Below, piece by piece: positions 16,458 to 24,237 of a stretch of DNA of 35,919 nucleotides. The position numbers and the translations under genes were made by a program. The notes beneath the pieces are model-generated. The model saw only the letters and a list, made by a program, of their open reading frames with translations, did no database searches and was not told where the DNA came from. Positions within the stretch are counted from its first letter, which is position 1. Every line of letters starts with the position of its first letter. The stretch comes from Thermoflexales bacterium (lineage in GTDB: Bacteria; Chloroflexota; Anaerolineae; J036; Brachytrichaceae). The stretch spans positions 1 through 35,919 of the forward strand of contig JANWVF010000150.1 of assembly GCA_025056965.1 (NCBI GenBank). The letters are read 5' to 3'.

Positions 16458-17906
16458 TCAGCTCTTGAGGATTTGCTGGCGCGCCGTTTCGGCGTCTTCC
16501 TTGCTCGCCAGCAAGGTAAGCGTATCCTCGGCTTCGATCACGGTGCTGCCGGTCGGCACGATGTGGTTGCCGTTGCGCGTGATCAGCACGATCAGCGCAC
16601 CCCTCGGCAGATGTAGATCCACGATTTGCTTGCCCACTGCCGGCGATCCGGCGCTGATGCGGATGTCCATCGGCCGGGCGCGCGAGCCGTCTATGATGCG
16701 GATAGTTGGCGGTGGGCGCCGCTCTTCCGGTCGGTTTAGCCCAAGCCAGTTTGCCACCAGCGACACGGTCGTGCCTTGGATCAGCACCGATGTGAGCACC
16801 ACGAAGAAGACCAGGTTGAAGATCAAGCCAGCCTTTGGCAAGTCGGCCACCAGTGGGAAGGTAGCCAGGATGATCGGTGCTGCGCCGCGCAGGCCAACCC
16901 ACGATACTAGGATCAGTTCGCGCAGCGACATGCGCGCCCAGAACAGCGAGAGGAAGACCGCTGCCGGCCGCGCCACGAAGACCAGGAAGGCCGCGCTGAG
17001 CAGAGCCACGCCGGTGAGCGGCAGCAACTGCGAGGGGAACACCAGCAAGCCGAGGGTGAGGAACATGGCGATCTGCATCAGCCAGGCCAGGCCGTCGTGA
17101 AAGTGCGAGAGGCTGCGCTTGTGGATGAAGTCCTGGTTGCCCATGAACAGGCCGCATAGGTAGACCGACAGGAAGCCGTTGCCGCCGACCAGCGCCGCGG
17201 CGCTATAGGCAACCAGCACGATCGTGATCGTAATGACTGCGTAAAGACCGTCGGCCTGCAATCGAATGCGGTTCATCACGCGCACGCCGAGGTAGCCGAT
17301 CGCTAGTCCCAGTACCGCGCCGAGCGACATCTGCAACACGAACATCGGCGCTAGGCTCAGCGCACTTGCGCCCGGCGTCGTCATTAGGCTGATCAGGCCG
17401 ATGGTGAGAAAGACGGCCATCGGGTCGTTGCTGCCGGATTCCAGCTCGATCAGCGGTTCGAGGTTGCCGGCCAGCCGGGTGGAGCGCGTGCGCATCAGGC
17501 TGAACACTGCCGCGGCGTCGGTGGATGAGATGACGGCGCCGAAGAGCAGGCCTTCTAACAGCGAGAAGCCCAACACGACCATCGCGAACACGCCCGCCAC
17601 CAGCGCCGTGGCGAGGACGCCGATCGTCGCCAGCGCTAAGCCCTGCTTGAGCACTGGCTTGATCTCGACCCATGACGTGTCCAAGCCACCCGAGAACAGG
17701 ATGAAGATGAACGCAACTACGCCGACCGCCTGCGCCAGTTGGGCGTCGTCGAAGTAGATACCGCCGAGGCCTTCCGATCCGGCCAACATGCCGATGGCTA
17801 GGAACAACGCGAGCGACGGCACGCCGAGCACGCCGGATGCCTTACTGGCCAGCACGCTCAAGGCCAACAACCCGGCGGCGATCAGCAGGATCTGTTCAAC
17901 CGGCAT
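16458..17906 (-). CDS. K+/H+ antiporter, CPA1 family with TrkA-C domain (CvrA/NhaP2-like)
   Basis: The 482-residue protein has about 12-13 hydrophobic segments over residues 1-390 and a cytoplasmic TrkA-C domain at about 405-480 (DIRISAGSPAVGKQIVDLHL, GALIVLITRNG, EAEDTLTLLA). Transport motifs SSTDAAAVFS and ELESGSNDPMAV, with the Asp residues needed for cation exchange, are intact. Length and layout match NhaP2/CvrA, which exports K+ (or Na+) in exchange for protons and takes part in pH and volume control. The start is ATG 17906. The patatin-like gene on the same strand ends 11 bases upstream, so co-transcription is possible. Ion specificity cannot be read from sequence. Confidence 0.88.
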   Translation of the reverse strand: MPVEQILLIAAGLLALSVLASKASGVLGVPSLALFLAIGMLAGSEGLGGIYFDDAQLAQAVGVVAFIFILFSGGLDTSWVEIKPVLKQGLALATIGVLATALVAGVFAMVVLGFSLLEGLLFGAVISSTDAAAVFSLMRTRSTRLAGNLEPLIELESGSNDPMAVFLTIGLISLMTTPGASALSLAPMFVLQMSLGAVLGLAIGYLGVRVMNRIRLQADGLYAVITITIVLVAYSAAALVGGNGFLSVYLCGLFMGNQDFIHKRSLSHFHDGLAWLMQIAMFLTLGLLVFPSQLLPLTGVALLSAAFLVFVARPAAVFLSLFWARMSLRELILVSWVGLRGAAPIILATFPLVADLPKAGLIFNLVFFVVLTSVLIQGTTVSLVANWLGLNRPEERRPPPTIRIIDGSRARPMDIRISAGSPAVGKQIVDLHLPRGALIVLITRNGNHIVPTGSTVIEAEDTLTLLASKEDAETARQQILKS

Positions 17907-17917
17907 CCCGCAGAATT

Positions 17918-18853
17918 TTAAGGTTTGGGATGAGCGATTGGGGTGTGAATATCTTGGAGAAACGGCCGCGCGCCGGGCGGGCCAGGGGGCAGTTCATGCG
18001 CCGTGTAGCGGTGGGGGTAGCGCACTTCGTTGGGCCTAGGCCGATCAAGATATTCGCAGGCCAGGCGCTCGCCCTCGGCCAGCATCGCGTCAGTCTTGGA
18101 GAAGTCGCCCAACTGTAGGTTGGCGTAGGCCGGCAGCGCGATGTGATGCACGACGACGCCCGCGTGTTGTGTGGCAATCTCCAGCTCGCGCAGCGCCAGG
18201 CTGTATAGCGGCCGCCTGAGGGCGTGACCGGCGATCTCGAAGACGCTCCTGGGCGATGCGGCAGCCTCCACCTCGAACGCCAAGTCGAGCGCCCAAATCT
18301 CGGTAGCGCCGCGCGCCAACGCGACTAAGACCGGCAAGTTCGAGATGACCCCGCCGTCTACGAAAGCCTGGCCCTCGTGATAGGTGGGCGGGAAGAAGCC
18401 CGGCACCGCAGCGCTGGTCAGCACGGCGTCAATCAACGGCGCGCTTGGGTCATCGCCGTAAAGGTAGAGCGTGAGCGTCTGCAAATGACAGATCGTCACG
18501 TAGAGTGGGATTTGTAAGTCGCCGAACGTGCGCACGTGCTTCGGCAGGGTTTGCGCGATGTAGGCGCGGAGGCGTCGGTTGTCGGCCAGGTGATCGCTGC
18601 CGCGCAGCGCCCCAAGCACTGACTGCAAAGGTGAGTTGCCGAACAGCTTGCGCCGGCTGGCGTCGCGCCATAGCTCAATCATGCGCTCGGCCTGCGCGAG
18701 CGTCGGTTCGGCAGCCAGGTAAGCGCCGTGCAGCGCGCCGACCGAGGAGCCGACGATGATGTCGGGCGTGATGCCGCGTCGCAGCAGTGTTTTGATCGCG
18801 CCGGCCTGCAGCGGGCCGCGGTTGCCGCCGCCGGAGAGGACAAATGCGCGCAC
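17918..18853 (-). CDS. Patatin-like phospholipase family protein
   Basis: The 311-residue protein has the complete Ser-Asp dyad set of patatins: the oxyanion motif SGGGNRG at residues 7-13, the nucleophile elbow GSSVG near 36-40 and the Asp motif FVDGGVISNLPV near residue 165. The family hydrolyses lipid acyl esters. There is no signal peptide and no membrane segment, so it resembles cytoplasmic RssA-type proteins. The start is GTG 18853, with no ATG near and no clear RBS; a strong hairpin (18863-18893) ends 9 bases upstream and could shape translation. The biological substrate is unknown. Confidence 0.87.
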   Translation of the reverse strand: MRAFVLSGGGNRGPLQAGAIKTLLRRGITPDIIVGSSVGALHGAYLAAEPTLAQAERMIELWRDASRRKLFGNSPLQSVLGALRGSDHLADNRRLRAYIAQTLPKHVRTFGDLQIPLYVTICHLQTLTLYLYGDDPSAPLIDAVLTSAAVPGFFPPTYHEGQAFVDGGVISNLPVLVALARGATEIWALDLAFEVEAAASPRSVFEIAGHALRRPLYSLALRELEIATQHAGVVVHHIALPAYANLQLGDFSKTDAMLAEGERLACEYLDRPRPNEVRYPHRYTAHELPPGPPGARPFLQDIHTPIAHPKP

Positions 18854-18862
18854 GACGTAGAA

Positions 18863-18893
18863 AGGGGGTCAGGCGCGCAGAGCCTGACCCCCT
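18863..18893 (-). terminator. Perfect 12-base hairpin between the ftsH-like and patatin genes
   Basis: On the minus strand AGGGGGTCAGGC and GCCTGACCCCCT pair perfectly across a 7-base loop and are followed by TTTCT. It lies just after the FtsH-like stop (18907) and directly before the patatin start (18853). It may be a terminator or attenuator with a short T run. A dispersed palindromic repeat is an alternative. Confidence 0.55.
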
Positions 18894-18906
18894 GGGAGAA
18901 ACTCAC

Positions 18907-21021
18907 TCACTTCTGCTCCGCCGAAGGCGGCTCGTGGCTATGGCCATTGACGATTTCGGGGGTGAAATCGCCGATGCCGTTGCTGATCAAGGTTGGCTCT
19001 TCGCTCGGTGAGCGGTTAGCGTCTGAACCGACGGTCACGGGCGCCGGCGCATGCGCCGTGCTGCCGTTCGACGCGCCGTTGATGATCACTACAGGCTCAT
19101 CTTCGGCGACACGTCCGCCGCCGGCTGAGGGCTCTTCGACGGGCTGAGGCATCGGCTCGCTGAGCAGATGGCCGTTGCTCTTGCCGTTGCGCAACTCGGC
19201 GAGCGTCTGGGCGCGAATGGCCGCCAGCGTGCGCGGGATGATCTCCTCTTCCTTGAAGGCTTCCAGGCTCTGGTTGGCCTCGATGATCTCGACGACCTCC
19301 TTGCCGTTCAAGGTGTTCTTGGCGAGGAGTTCCTCGGCCAGCGCGGTTACCTCCTTCCAGTGGCGGCGGAGCAGCTTCTCGGTCACCTGCTCCATCTGCA
19401 GCCAGTACTTCTCCAGCACGTCATCCTGCGCCATGGCCGCAGCTATGTTGTCGGCGCCAAATGCGCCGAAGCGCATCGCCATGCGCGGACCGAAGTAGCC
19501 GTAGACCGCCAGCTTCCACAGGTTGATCTGAACGTTGCGGTAGTCGCTGCCGGTGGAAGCGAACATCTCGCCGGTCAAAATCTTCTCGGCGGCGCGGCCG
19601 GCCAGCGACACGATGATCTCGTAGGCGTAGCGCATCACCGGCTCGATGTGCTGATCAATGGTGTCCACGGGCATGACGTGCCCTTGAGCGCCGGTGGACA
19701 GGCGCACGATCGTCGCGCGCACGATCTTCTGATCGGGCATGACATAGTACTGCGCGACGGCGTGACCAGCCTCATGGTAGGCCAACACACGCCGCTGATT
19801 CTCGTCCATCTCCTCCACCGGCGTCTCGATGCCGACGGTTTGCTCCATGAAGGCTTTGTCAATGTCCTTCTGGCTGACCTTCCTGCGGCCGTCGAAGAAG
19901 GCCAAGCGAACCGCATCTTTGGTGATGGCGCCGGCGATGTCGGCGGGCGTCATGCCGGCCGTGTCGGCCACGATCGCCTCAACGTCCACCGTATCGTCGT
20001 GCTGAATCTTGCTCAGATAGCCTTGGATGATCAACCGGCGGCTGGCGCGGTCGGGCGCTTCCACGGCGATCTTGGTGTCAAGCCGCCCGGAGCGAGTGAG
20101 CGCGGGATCGAGCACATCCGGCCGGTTGGTGCTGCCCATCCACATTACATGCCAATTGCGCTTCGGCTTATATTCCCGACCGAACAGGCGATAGACGCGC
20201 CGCCAGAACTTCTCGCTGCGCGAGGGCTTGTTCATACCGTCCATCTGGCTCAGCAGCGTCGAGAGGGCGAACATGCCCAACCCGAAGCCGGTGAAGCTGC
20301 CCACCAGCGGGCCGCTGCCGCGCACGCCGCCGCGGTTCATGCCGACGGCGTCAATCTCGTCAATGTAGGCTACGCACGCGCCGTACTTCTTGGCCAGATC
20401 GCGCGCCCACTTGCAGAAGCGCAGCACCTTCAGGATGTCCATGCCCCAGAACATGCCTTGGAAGCTGGTGCCCTGCGCGCTGATGAATGCCATGCCCGAT
20501 TCGCCGGCGATGGCCTTAGCCAGCATGGTCTTGCCGGTGCCGGGCGGGCCGTAGAGCAGCAAGCCGCTGATGTACTTGCCGCCCATCTTCTCGAACTCTT
20601 TGCGGTCGCGCAGCAGGCTCATCCACTGCTTGACCAGCTTGACGAGCTGCGGCTGGCCCCAGTAGTCGTCGAAGGTCACGGTGGTGTCGTCTCCAGGGCG
20701 AATAATCTCGACCTCCGGACGAGAGAGGAACCAGAAAAGCAGGCCGAACTGCAGCACGATGCTCAACAGCACGGCCATGATGCGCAAGGACAGATCAAGG
20801 GCCAGGCCGACGGCGCTGAAGAACATGTTCAGCGACACGTCGTCTATCGTGGCCAGCATGTAAATCGTGACGGCAATGCTGACCAGGATGGTGATTTTGA
20901 TGAAGCTGCGGATCGCCCGGCGAATGCGGTTCGGCCAGCGGTTGTAGGGAATGTCGATCTTCTTCTTTTGTTTCTTAGGTTTCGGATCAGACATGCTCAA
21001 AGGGCCGGGAAGGCTCGCCAT
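18907..21021 (-). CDS. FtsH-like membrane AAA+ zinc metalloprotease, divergent
   Basis: The 704-residue protein has a short Lys-rich cytoplasmic start, two membrane segments (about 40-58 and 63-100) with almost no external domain, an AAA+ ATPase and an M41 peptidase. Walker A is GPPGTGKT (158-165), Walker B VAYIDEID (217-224), the Arg pair RSGR (310-313), the zinc motif HEAGH (416-420) and the probable third ligand Asp493 in STGSDYRN. Unlike housekeeping FtsH, it has an insertion of about 25 basic and aromatic residues (264-289) before the TNRP segment, RSGRLDT in place of RPGRFDR, and a long low-complexity acidic tail (after about 600). It is probably a second, specialised FtsH that degrades membrane proteins. 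ATG 21021 is supported by AGGAG 8 bases upstream. Confidence 0.88.
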   Translation of the reverse strand: MASLPGPLSMSDPKPKKQKKKIDIPYNRWPNRIRRAIRSFIKITILVSIAVTIYMLATIDDVSLNMFFSAVGLALDLSLRIMAVLLSIVLQFGLLFWFLSRPEVEIIRPGDDTTVTFDDYWGQPQLVKLVKQWMSLLRDRKEFEKMGGKYISGLLLYGPPGTGKTMLAKAIAGESGMAFISAQGTSFQGMFWGMDILKVLRFCKWARDLAKKYGACVAYIDEIDAVGMNRGGVRGSGPLVGSFTGFGLGMFALSTLLSQMDGMNKPSRSEKFWRRVYRLFGREYKPKRNWHVMWMGSTNRPDVLDPALTRSGRLDTKIAVEAPDRASRRLIIQGYLSKIQHDDTVDVEAIVADTAGMTPADIAGAITKDAVRLAFFDGRRKVSQKDIDKAFMEQTVGIETPVEEMDENQRRVLAYHEAGHAVAQYYVMPDQKIVRATIVRLSTGAQGHVMPVDTIDQHIEPVMRYAYEIIVSLAGRAAEKILTGEMFASTGSDYRNVQINLWKLAVYGYFGPRMAMRFGAFGADNIAAAMAQDDVLEKYWLQMEQVTEKLLRRHWKEVTALAEELLAKNTLNGKEVVEIIEANQSLEAFKEEEIIPRTLAAIRAQTLAELRNGKSNGHLLSEPMPQPVEEPSAGGGRVAEDEPVVIINGASNGSTAHAPAPVTVGSDANRSPSEEPTLISNGIGDFTPEIVNGHSHEPPSAEQK

Positions 21022-21058
21022 GGAACGAACTCCTTACTCTTCAAATTCGCGTTTCTTG

Positions 21059-21086
21059 ATTGTAGTATTGCCCCAAGGCAAAACAA
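21059..21086 (-). promoter_or_regulatory. Sigma70-like promoter of the ftsH-like gene
   Basis: On the minus strand TTGTTT (21081-21086) and TACAAT (21059-21064) are 16 bases apart. A leader of about 30 bases with an AGGAG ribosome-binding site then leads to ATG 21021. Confidence 0.5.
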
Positions 21087-21118
21087 GCTAGATTGATTTA
21101 GAGTTCGGTGAGAAGATC

Positions 21119-22648
21119 GTGATAATCGCCCTTGGTTTAGGCCCTGGAGATGCAAAGCTTATAACACGGGAAGCTTGGGATGTGCTGAGCGCGAGCGAAA
21201 TTGTCTACCTGCGCACGCGGCGTCATCCTGCGGTTGCCGGGCTTCCGGCGCACCTTGCGCTGCGCGACTTCGACGCGCTCTACGATAGCGCGACCGACTT
21301 CGACGACGTGTATCACCGCATCGCCGAAGCGATCCTAGCAGCCGCCCAGGCGACGCCCGGCGATGTGGTCTATGCCGTGCCCGGCCATCCTTTGGTGGGC
21401 GAAGCGAGCGTGTGGCTGATCCTTCAGCGCGCCCGACAGCTCGGCATCCCCACCCGCATCGTCGGCGGGATGAGCTTCATCGAACCCACGCTCGAGGCCT
21501 TGAGCGTCACGCTCTCAAATCCGAGCGGGGACGCCGAGACGACGGCGCCGGCGCACGGCTTCTCCCTAGATCCGCTCGACGGGCTGCAAATTTGCGACGC
21601 GCTCGAGATCGCCGCGCTGCACCATCCCCCCTTGAACCCTGACAAACCGGCGTTGATCGCCCAAATTTACGCGCGCGCGGTTGCGTCGGACGTCAAGCTC
21701 ACGCTGATGAACCAGTATCCGCCGGAGCATCCGGTCTTCGTCGTGCGCGGCGGCGCGAGCCTCGCTGCCGAGGGCGCGCGCGCGTCGCCGGCCTGCCAGC
21801 GCGTCGTTTTGTCGCAGCTCGACCATGCCGACCGCTTCGACCACCTCACGTCGCTGTATGTGCCCCCGCTGGCGCGACCGGGTGGCTTCGAGTCGCTGCG
21901 CGAGACCATCGCACACCTACGCGCGCCAGAAGGCTGCCCGTGGGATCGCGAGCAGACTCACGAGTCGCTGCGGGGCACGCTGCTGGAGGAGACCTACGAA
22001 GTGCTGGCTGCCATTGACGCCGGCGACCTGGCAGCATTGAGAGAGGAGCTGGGCGACTTGCTGCTCAACGTGGTAATGCAGGCGCAGATCGCCACCGAGG
22101 CCGAGGAGTTCCGCATGTGCGACGTGATTGCCGAAGTGGACGCCAAACTCCGCCGCCGCCATCCGCACGTCTTCGGCGATGTCGCCGTCCGCGACGCCGA
22201 CGAGGTCATGGTCAACTGGCACGCCATCAAGCGCCAAGAGAAAGCGGCCAAGGGTGAGGAGGGCGGCTCGGCGTTGGACGGCATCGCGCCGACGCTGCCC
22301 GCGTTGGCGCAAGCTCAGAAGATGGCTCACCGCGCCGAAAAGGCCGGCTTCCGATGGAACAGCCACGGCGACCGGCTGGCCAAGGTGCGCGAGGAGCTGG
22401 AGGAAGCGGCCAACGCGCGCGACGACGCCCATCGCGCCGAAGAGATCGGCGATCTGATCTTCACCATCGCCGATTGGGCGGATGGCTACGGCATTGATGT
22501 CGAAACGGCAGCGCGCGAGGCTAACCTCAAATTTGCCCGCCGATTCCGCGCCTTGGAGCGGATCGCCCGTGAGCGCGGGCTGTCGTTGAGCGCGATGAGC
22601 CAGGCCGAAATGCTGGCCATTTGGAAGGAAATTAAGCAGTCCGAATGA
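21119..22648 (+). CDS. mazG: Tetrapyrrole methylase-MazG fusion (YabN-type)
   Basis: The 509-residue protein joins an N-terminal SAM-dependent tetrapyrrole-methylase-like domain (about 1-225; start IIALGLGPGDAKLIT, later YAVPGHPLVGE) to a full two-repeat MazG nucleoside triphosphate pyrophosphohydrolase (about 255-505). MazG motifs are GCPWDREQTH at about 272, LLEETYEVLAAI and REELGDLLLNVV, with the metal-binding Glu/Asp set repeated as REELEEAA and AEEIGDLIF near the C-terminus. MazG removes non-canonical or excess NTPs as NMP plus pyrophosphate. The same fusion is known as YabN in Bacillus, where the methylase part has no clear role. The start is GTG 21119 and the stop overlaps the next gene by 4 bases. 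Confidence 0.92.
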   Translation: MIIALGLGPGDAKLITREAWDVLSASEIVYLRTRRHPAVAGLPAHLALRDFDALYDSATDFDDVYHRIAEAILAAAQATPGDVVYAVPGHPLVGEASVWLILQRARQLGIPTRIVGGMSFIEPTLEALSVTLSNPSGDAETTAPAHGFSLDPLDGLQICDALEIAALHHPPLNPDKPALIAQIYARAVASDVKLTLMNQYPPEHPVFVVRGGASLAAEGARASPACQRVVLSQLDHADRFDHLTSLYVPPLARPGGFESLRETIAHLRAPEGCPWDREQTHESLRGTLLEETYEVLAAIDAGDLAALREELGDLLLNVVMQAQIATEAEEFRMCDVIAEVDAKLRRRHPHVFGDVAVRDADEVMVNWHAIKRQEKAAKGEEGGSALDGIAPTLPALAQAQKMAHRAEKAGFRWNSHGDRLAKVREELEEAANARDDAHRAEEIGDLIFTIADWADGYGIDVETAAREANLKFARRFRALERIARERGLSLSAMSQAEMLAIWKEIKQSE

Positions 22649-23484
22649 AGCTGGCCATCCTGAGCGACATCCACGGCAACTATCCGGCGTTGCTCAATGT
22701 CATCGCCCACGTCGAGGCGTGGCAGCCCGACATCGTCGCCGTTGCCGGTGATACCGTCAATCGCGGGCCGCGCTCGGCGGATTGTCTGAACCTGATGCTC
22801 ACCAAAGTGCGCGAGCTCGGCTGGCTCACCATCATCGGCAACCACGAGGAGTACGTGATCGCCCAGGCCAAGCCCGACTGTCCGACGCGCGGGCCGCAGG
22901 CCGAGATCCAGCGTGCCTCACGCTGGACGTACGAGCGCTTGAATCGCAACGTGTCGGCGCTTGAGGCGATGCCATTCGCGCGTGACCTACGCGGGCCGGA
23001 CGGCGGCGATGTGCGCATCGCGCATGGCTCGATGCTCGGCACGCGCGACGGCGTGTATCCTCAGACGACCGACGACGAGCTTGCGCTCAAGCTCGGCCGT
23101 CCGCTGCCGAAGGTATTCTGCGTCGGCCATACTCACCAACCTCTTACCCGCGCCCTGGACGGCGTGTTGATCGTCAACGCCGGCTCAGTTGGGTTGCCGT
23201 TCGATGGCGATTGGCGGTCGAGTTACGCGCAGGTGACTTACTGCAAAGGGGAGTGGCGCGCTCACATCGTGCGTTTGGAATACGACCGGCAGCAGGCGGA
23301 GCGTGATTTCTACGAGACTGGCTTCCTCGACGAGGGCGGGCCGTTGGCGCGCGTCATGCTGCGCGAGCTTCAGATCGCCCGCGGGCTGATTTATAGTTGG
23401 GCGAAGGAATTCGAGCAGCCGGTGTTGGATGGCCAAATTGGCATGGAACAGTCCGTTGAACGCTTTCTGCGACAGTATTGCTAG
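22645..23484 (+). CDS. Calcineurin-like metallophosphoesterase
   Basis: The 279-residue protein has the metal-binding motifs of the family in order: ILSDIHGNYPALL (D-x-H) at the N-terminus, AGDTVNRGP, IGNHEEYV, a His in RIAHGSML and CVGHTHQPL near residue 160. After the core, INAGSVGLPFDGD matches YfcE/MJ0936-type phosphodiesterases that cleave small phosphodiesters or nucleotides. A C-terminal helical extension of about 60 residues follows. It starts inside the MazG stop (ATGA), so the two are co-translated; a shared nucleotide clean-up role is plausible but not shown. Confidence 0.88.
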   Translation: MKLAILSDIHGNYPALLNVIAHVEAWQPDIVAVAGDTVNRGPRSADCLNLMLTKVRELGWLTIIGNHEEYVIAQAKPDCPTRGPQAEIQRASRWTYERLNRNVSALEAMPFARDLRGPDGGDVRIAHGSMLGTRDGVYPQTTDDELALKLGRPLPKVFCVGHTHQPLTRALDGVLIVNAGSVGLPFDGDWRSSYAQVTYCKGEWRAHIVRLEYDRQQAERDFYETGFLDEGGPLARVMLRELQIARGLIYSWAKEFEQPVLDGQIGMEQSVERFLRQYC

Positions 23485-23535
23485 ATGTGCAGCTCGTGCC
23501 GAGCGCGGCGCCGGCCTATGAGCTAGCCCTTGCGT

Positions 23536-24207
23536 ATGACGACCAGGATATCCGACATCTTCGTCACGGTGGACATCGTCATCTTCACCCTCCGCGACGA
23601 CGATTTACAGGTGTTGCTGGTGAAGCGCAAGACGCCGCCCTTCGAGGGGTGCTGGGCGATCCCGGGTGGCTTCGTGCAGCACGATGAATCACTTGAGGAC
23701 GCTGCCGCGCGCGTGCTGTTCGATGAAGCGGGCGTGCGCGGCGTGCATATCGAGCAGCTCTATACCTTCGGCCGGCTCGGCCGCGACCCGCGCGGGCGCA
23801 TGGTGACCGTAGCCTACTTCGCGCTCGTTCCGGCGCCCCTGGCGCTGCACGCCGGCAACAGCACCAGCGACGCGCAATGGCAATCCGTCTATCACCTGCC
23901 CGAGATGGCCTTCGATCACGCCGAGATCGTTCATTACGCACTCAAGCGACTGCGCTACAAGCTGGAATACACGGCGGCCGGCTTTCGGTTGTTGCCCAAA
24001 GCCTTCACGCTCAGCCAGCTGCAGAAGGCCTACGAGACGGTGCTCGGCGAGCGCTTGGACAAGCGCAACTTTCGCCGCCGCATTTTGCAGGCGCAGGTGA
24101 TCGAAGAGACGGGCGAGATGCAGAGCGGTGAAGGCCGCCCCGCCAAGCTGTATCGTTACCGCGAGGACGCCGTGGCCGAGGTGAAGGCACGGCGGTTGTT
24201 CCCCTAA
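23536..24207 (+). CDS. NrtR-like Nudix-domain transcriptional regulator
   Basis: The 223-residue protein has an N-terminal Nudix fold (about 8-140) and a C-terminal winged helix (about 150-215; FTLSQLQKAYETVLGERLD then RNFRRRIL and GRPAKLYRY). This is the layout of NrtR, the ADP-ribose-responsive repressor of NAD metabolism. The Nudix box reads GGFVQHDESLEDAA then RVLFDEAG; the catalytic R-E-U-x-E-E core has become R-V-L-F-D-E, so hydrolase activity is probably lost and a sensor role favoured. ATG 23536 is chosen over TTG 23530; no RBS is seen. No NAD genes and no recognisable NrtR box are close by. It is 51 bases past the phosphoesterase gene and convergent with the transporter operon. Confidence 0.82.
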   Translation: MTTRISDIFVTVDIVIFTLRDDDLQVLLVKRKTPPFEGCWAIPGGFVQHDESLEDAAARVLFDEAGVRGVHIEQLYTFGRLGRDPRGRMVTVAYFALVPAPLALHAGNSTSDAQWQSVYHLPEMAFDHAEIVHYALKRLRYKLEYTAAGFRLLPKAFTLSQLQKAYETVLGERLDKRNFRRRILQAQVIEETGEMQSGEGRPAKLYRYREDAVAEVKARRLFP

Positions 24208-24237
24208 ATCGTCCGTCGCAGCCTCGCTCGCACAAAC

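Noticed and set aside
19168-21096. A 642-codon open frame on the plus strand
   Set aside because: It is antisense to the FtsH-like gene, has no recognisable domain, and long opposite frames are common in GC-rich DNA.
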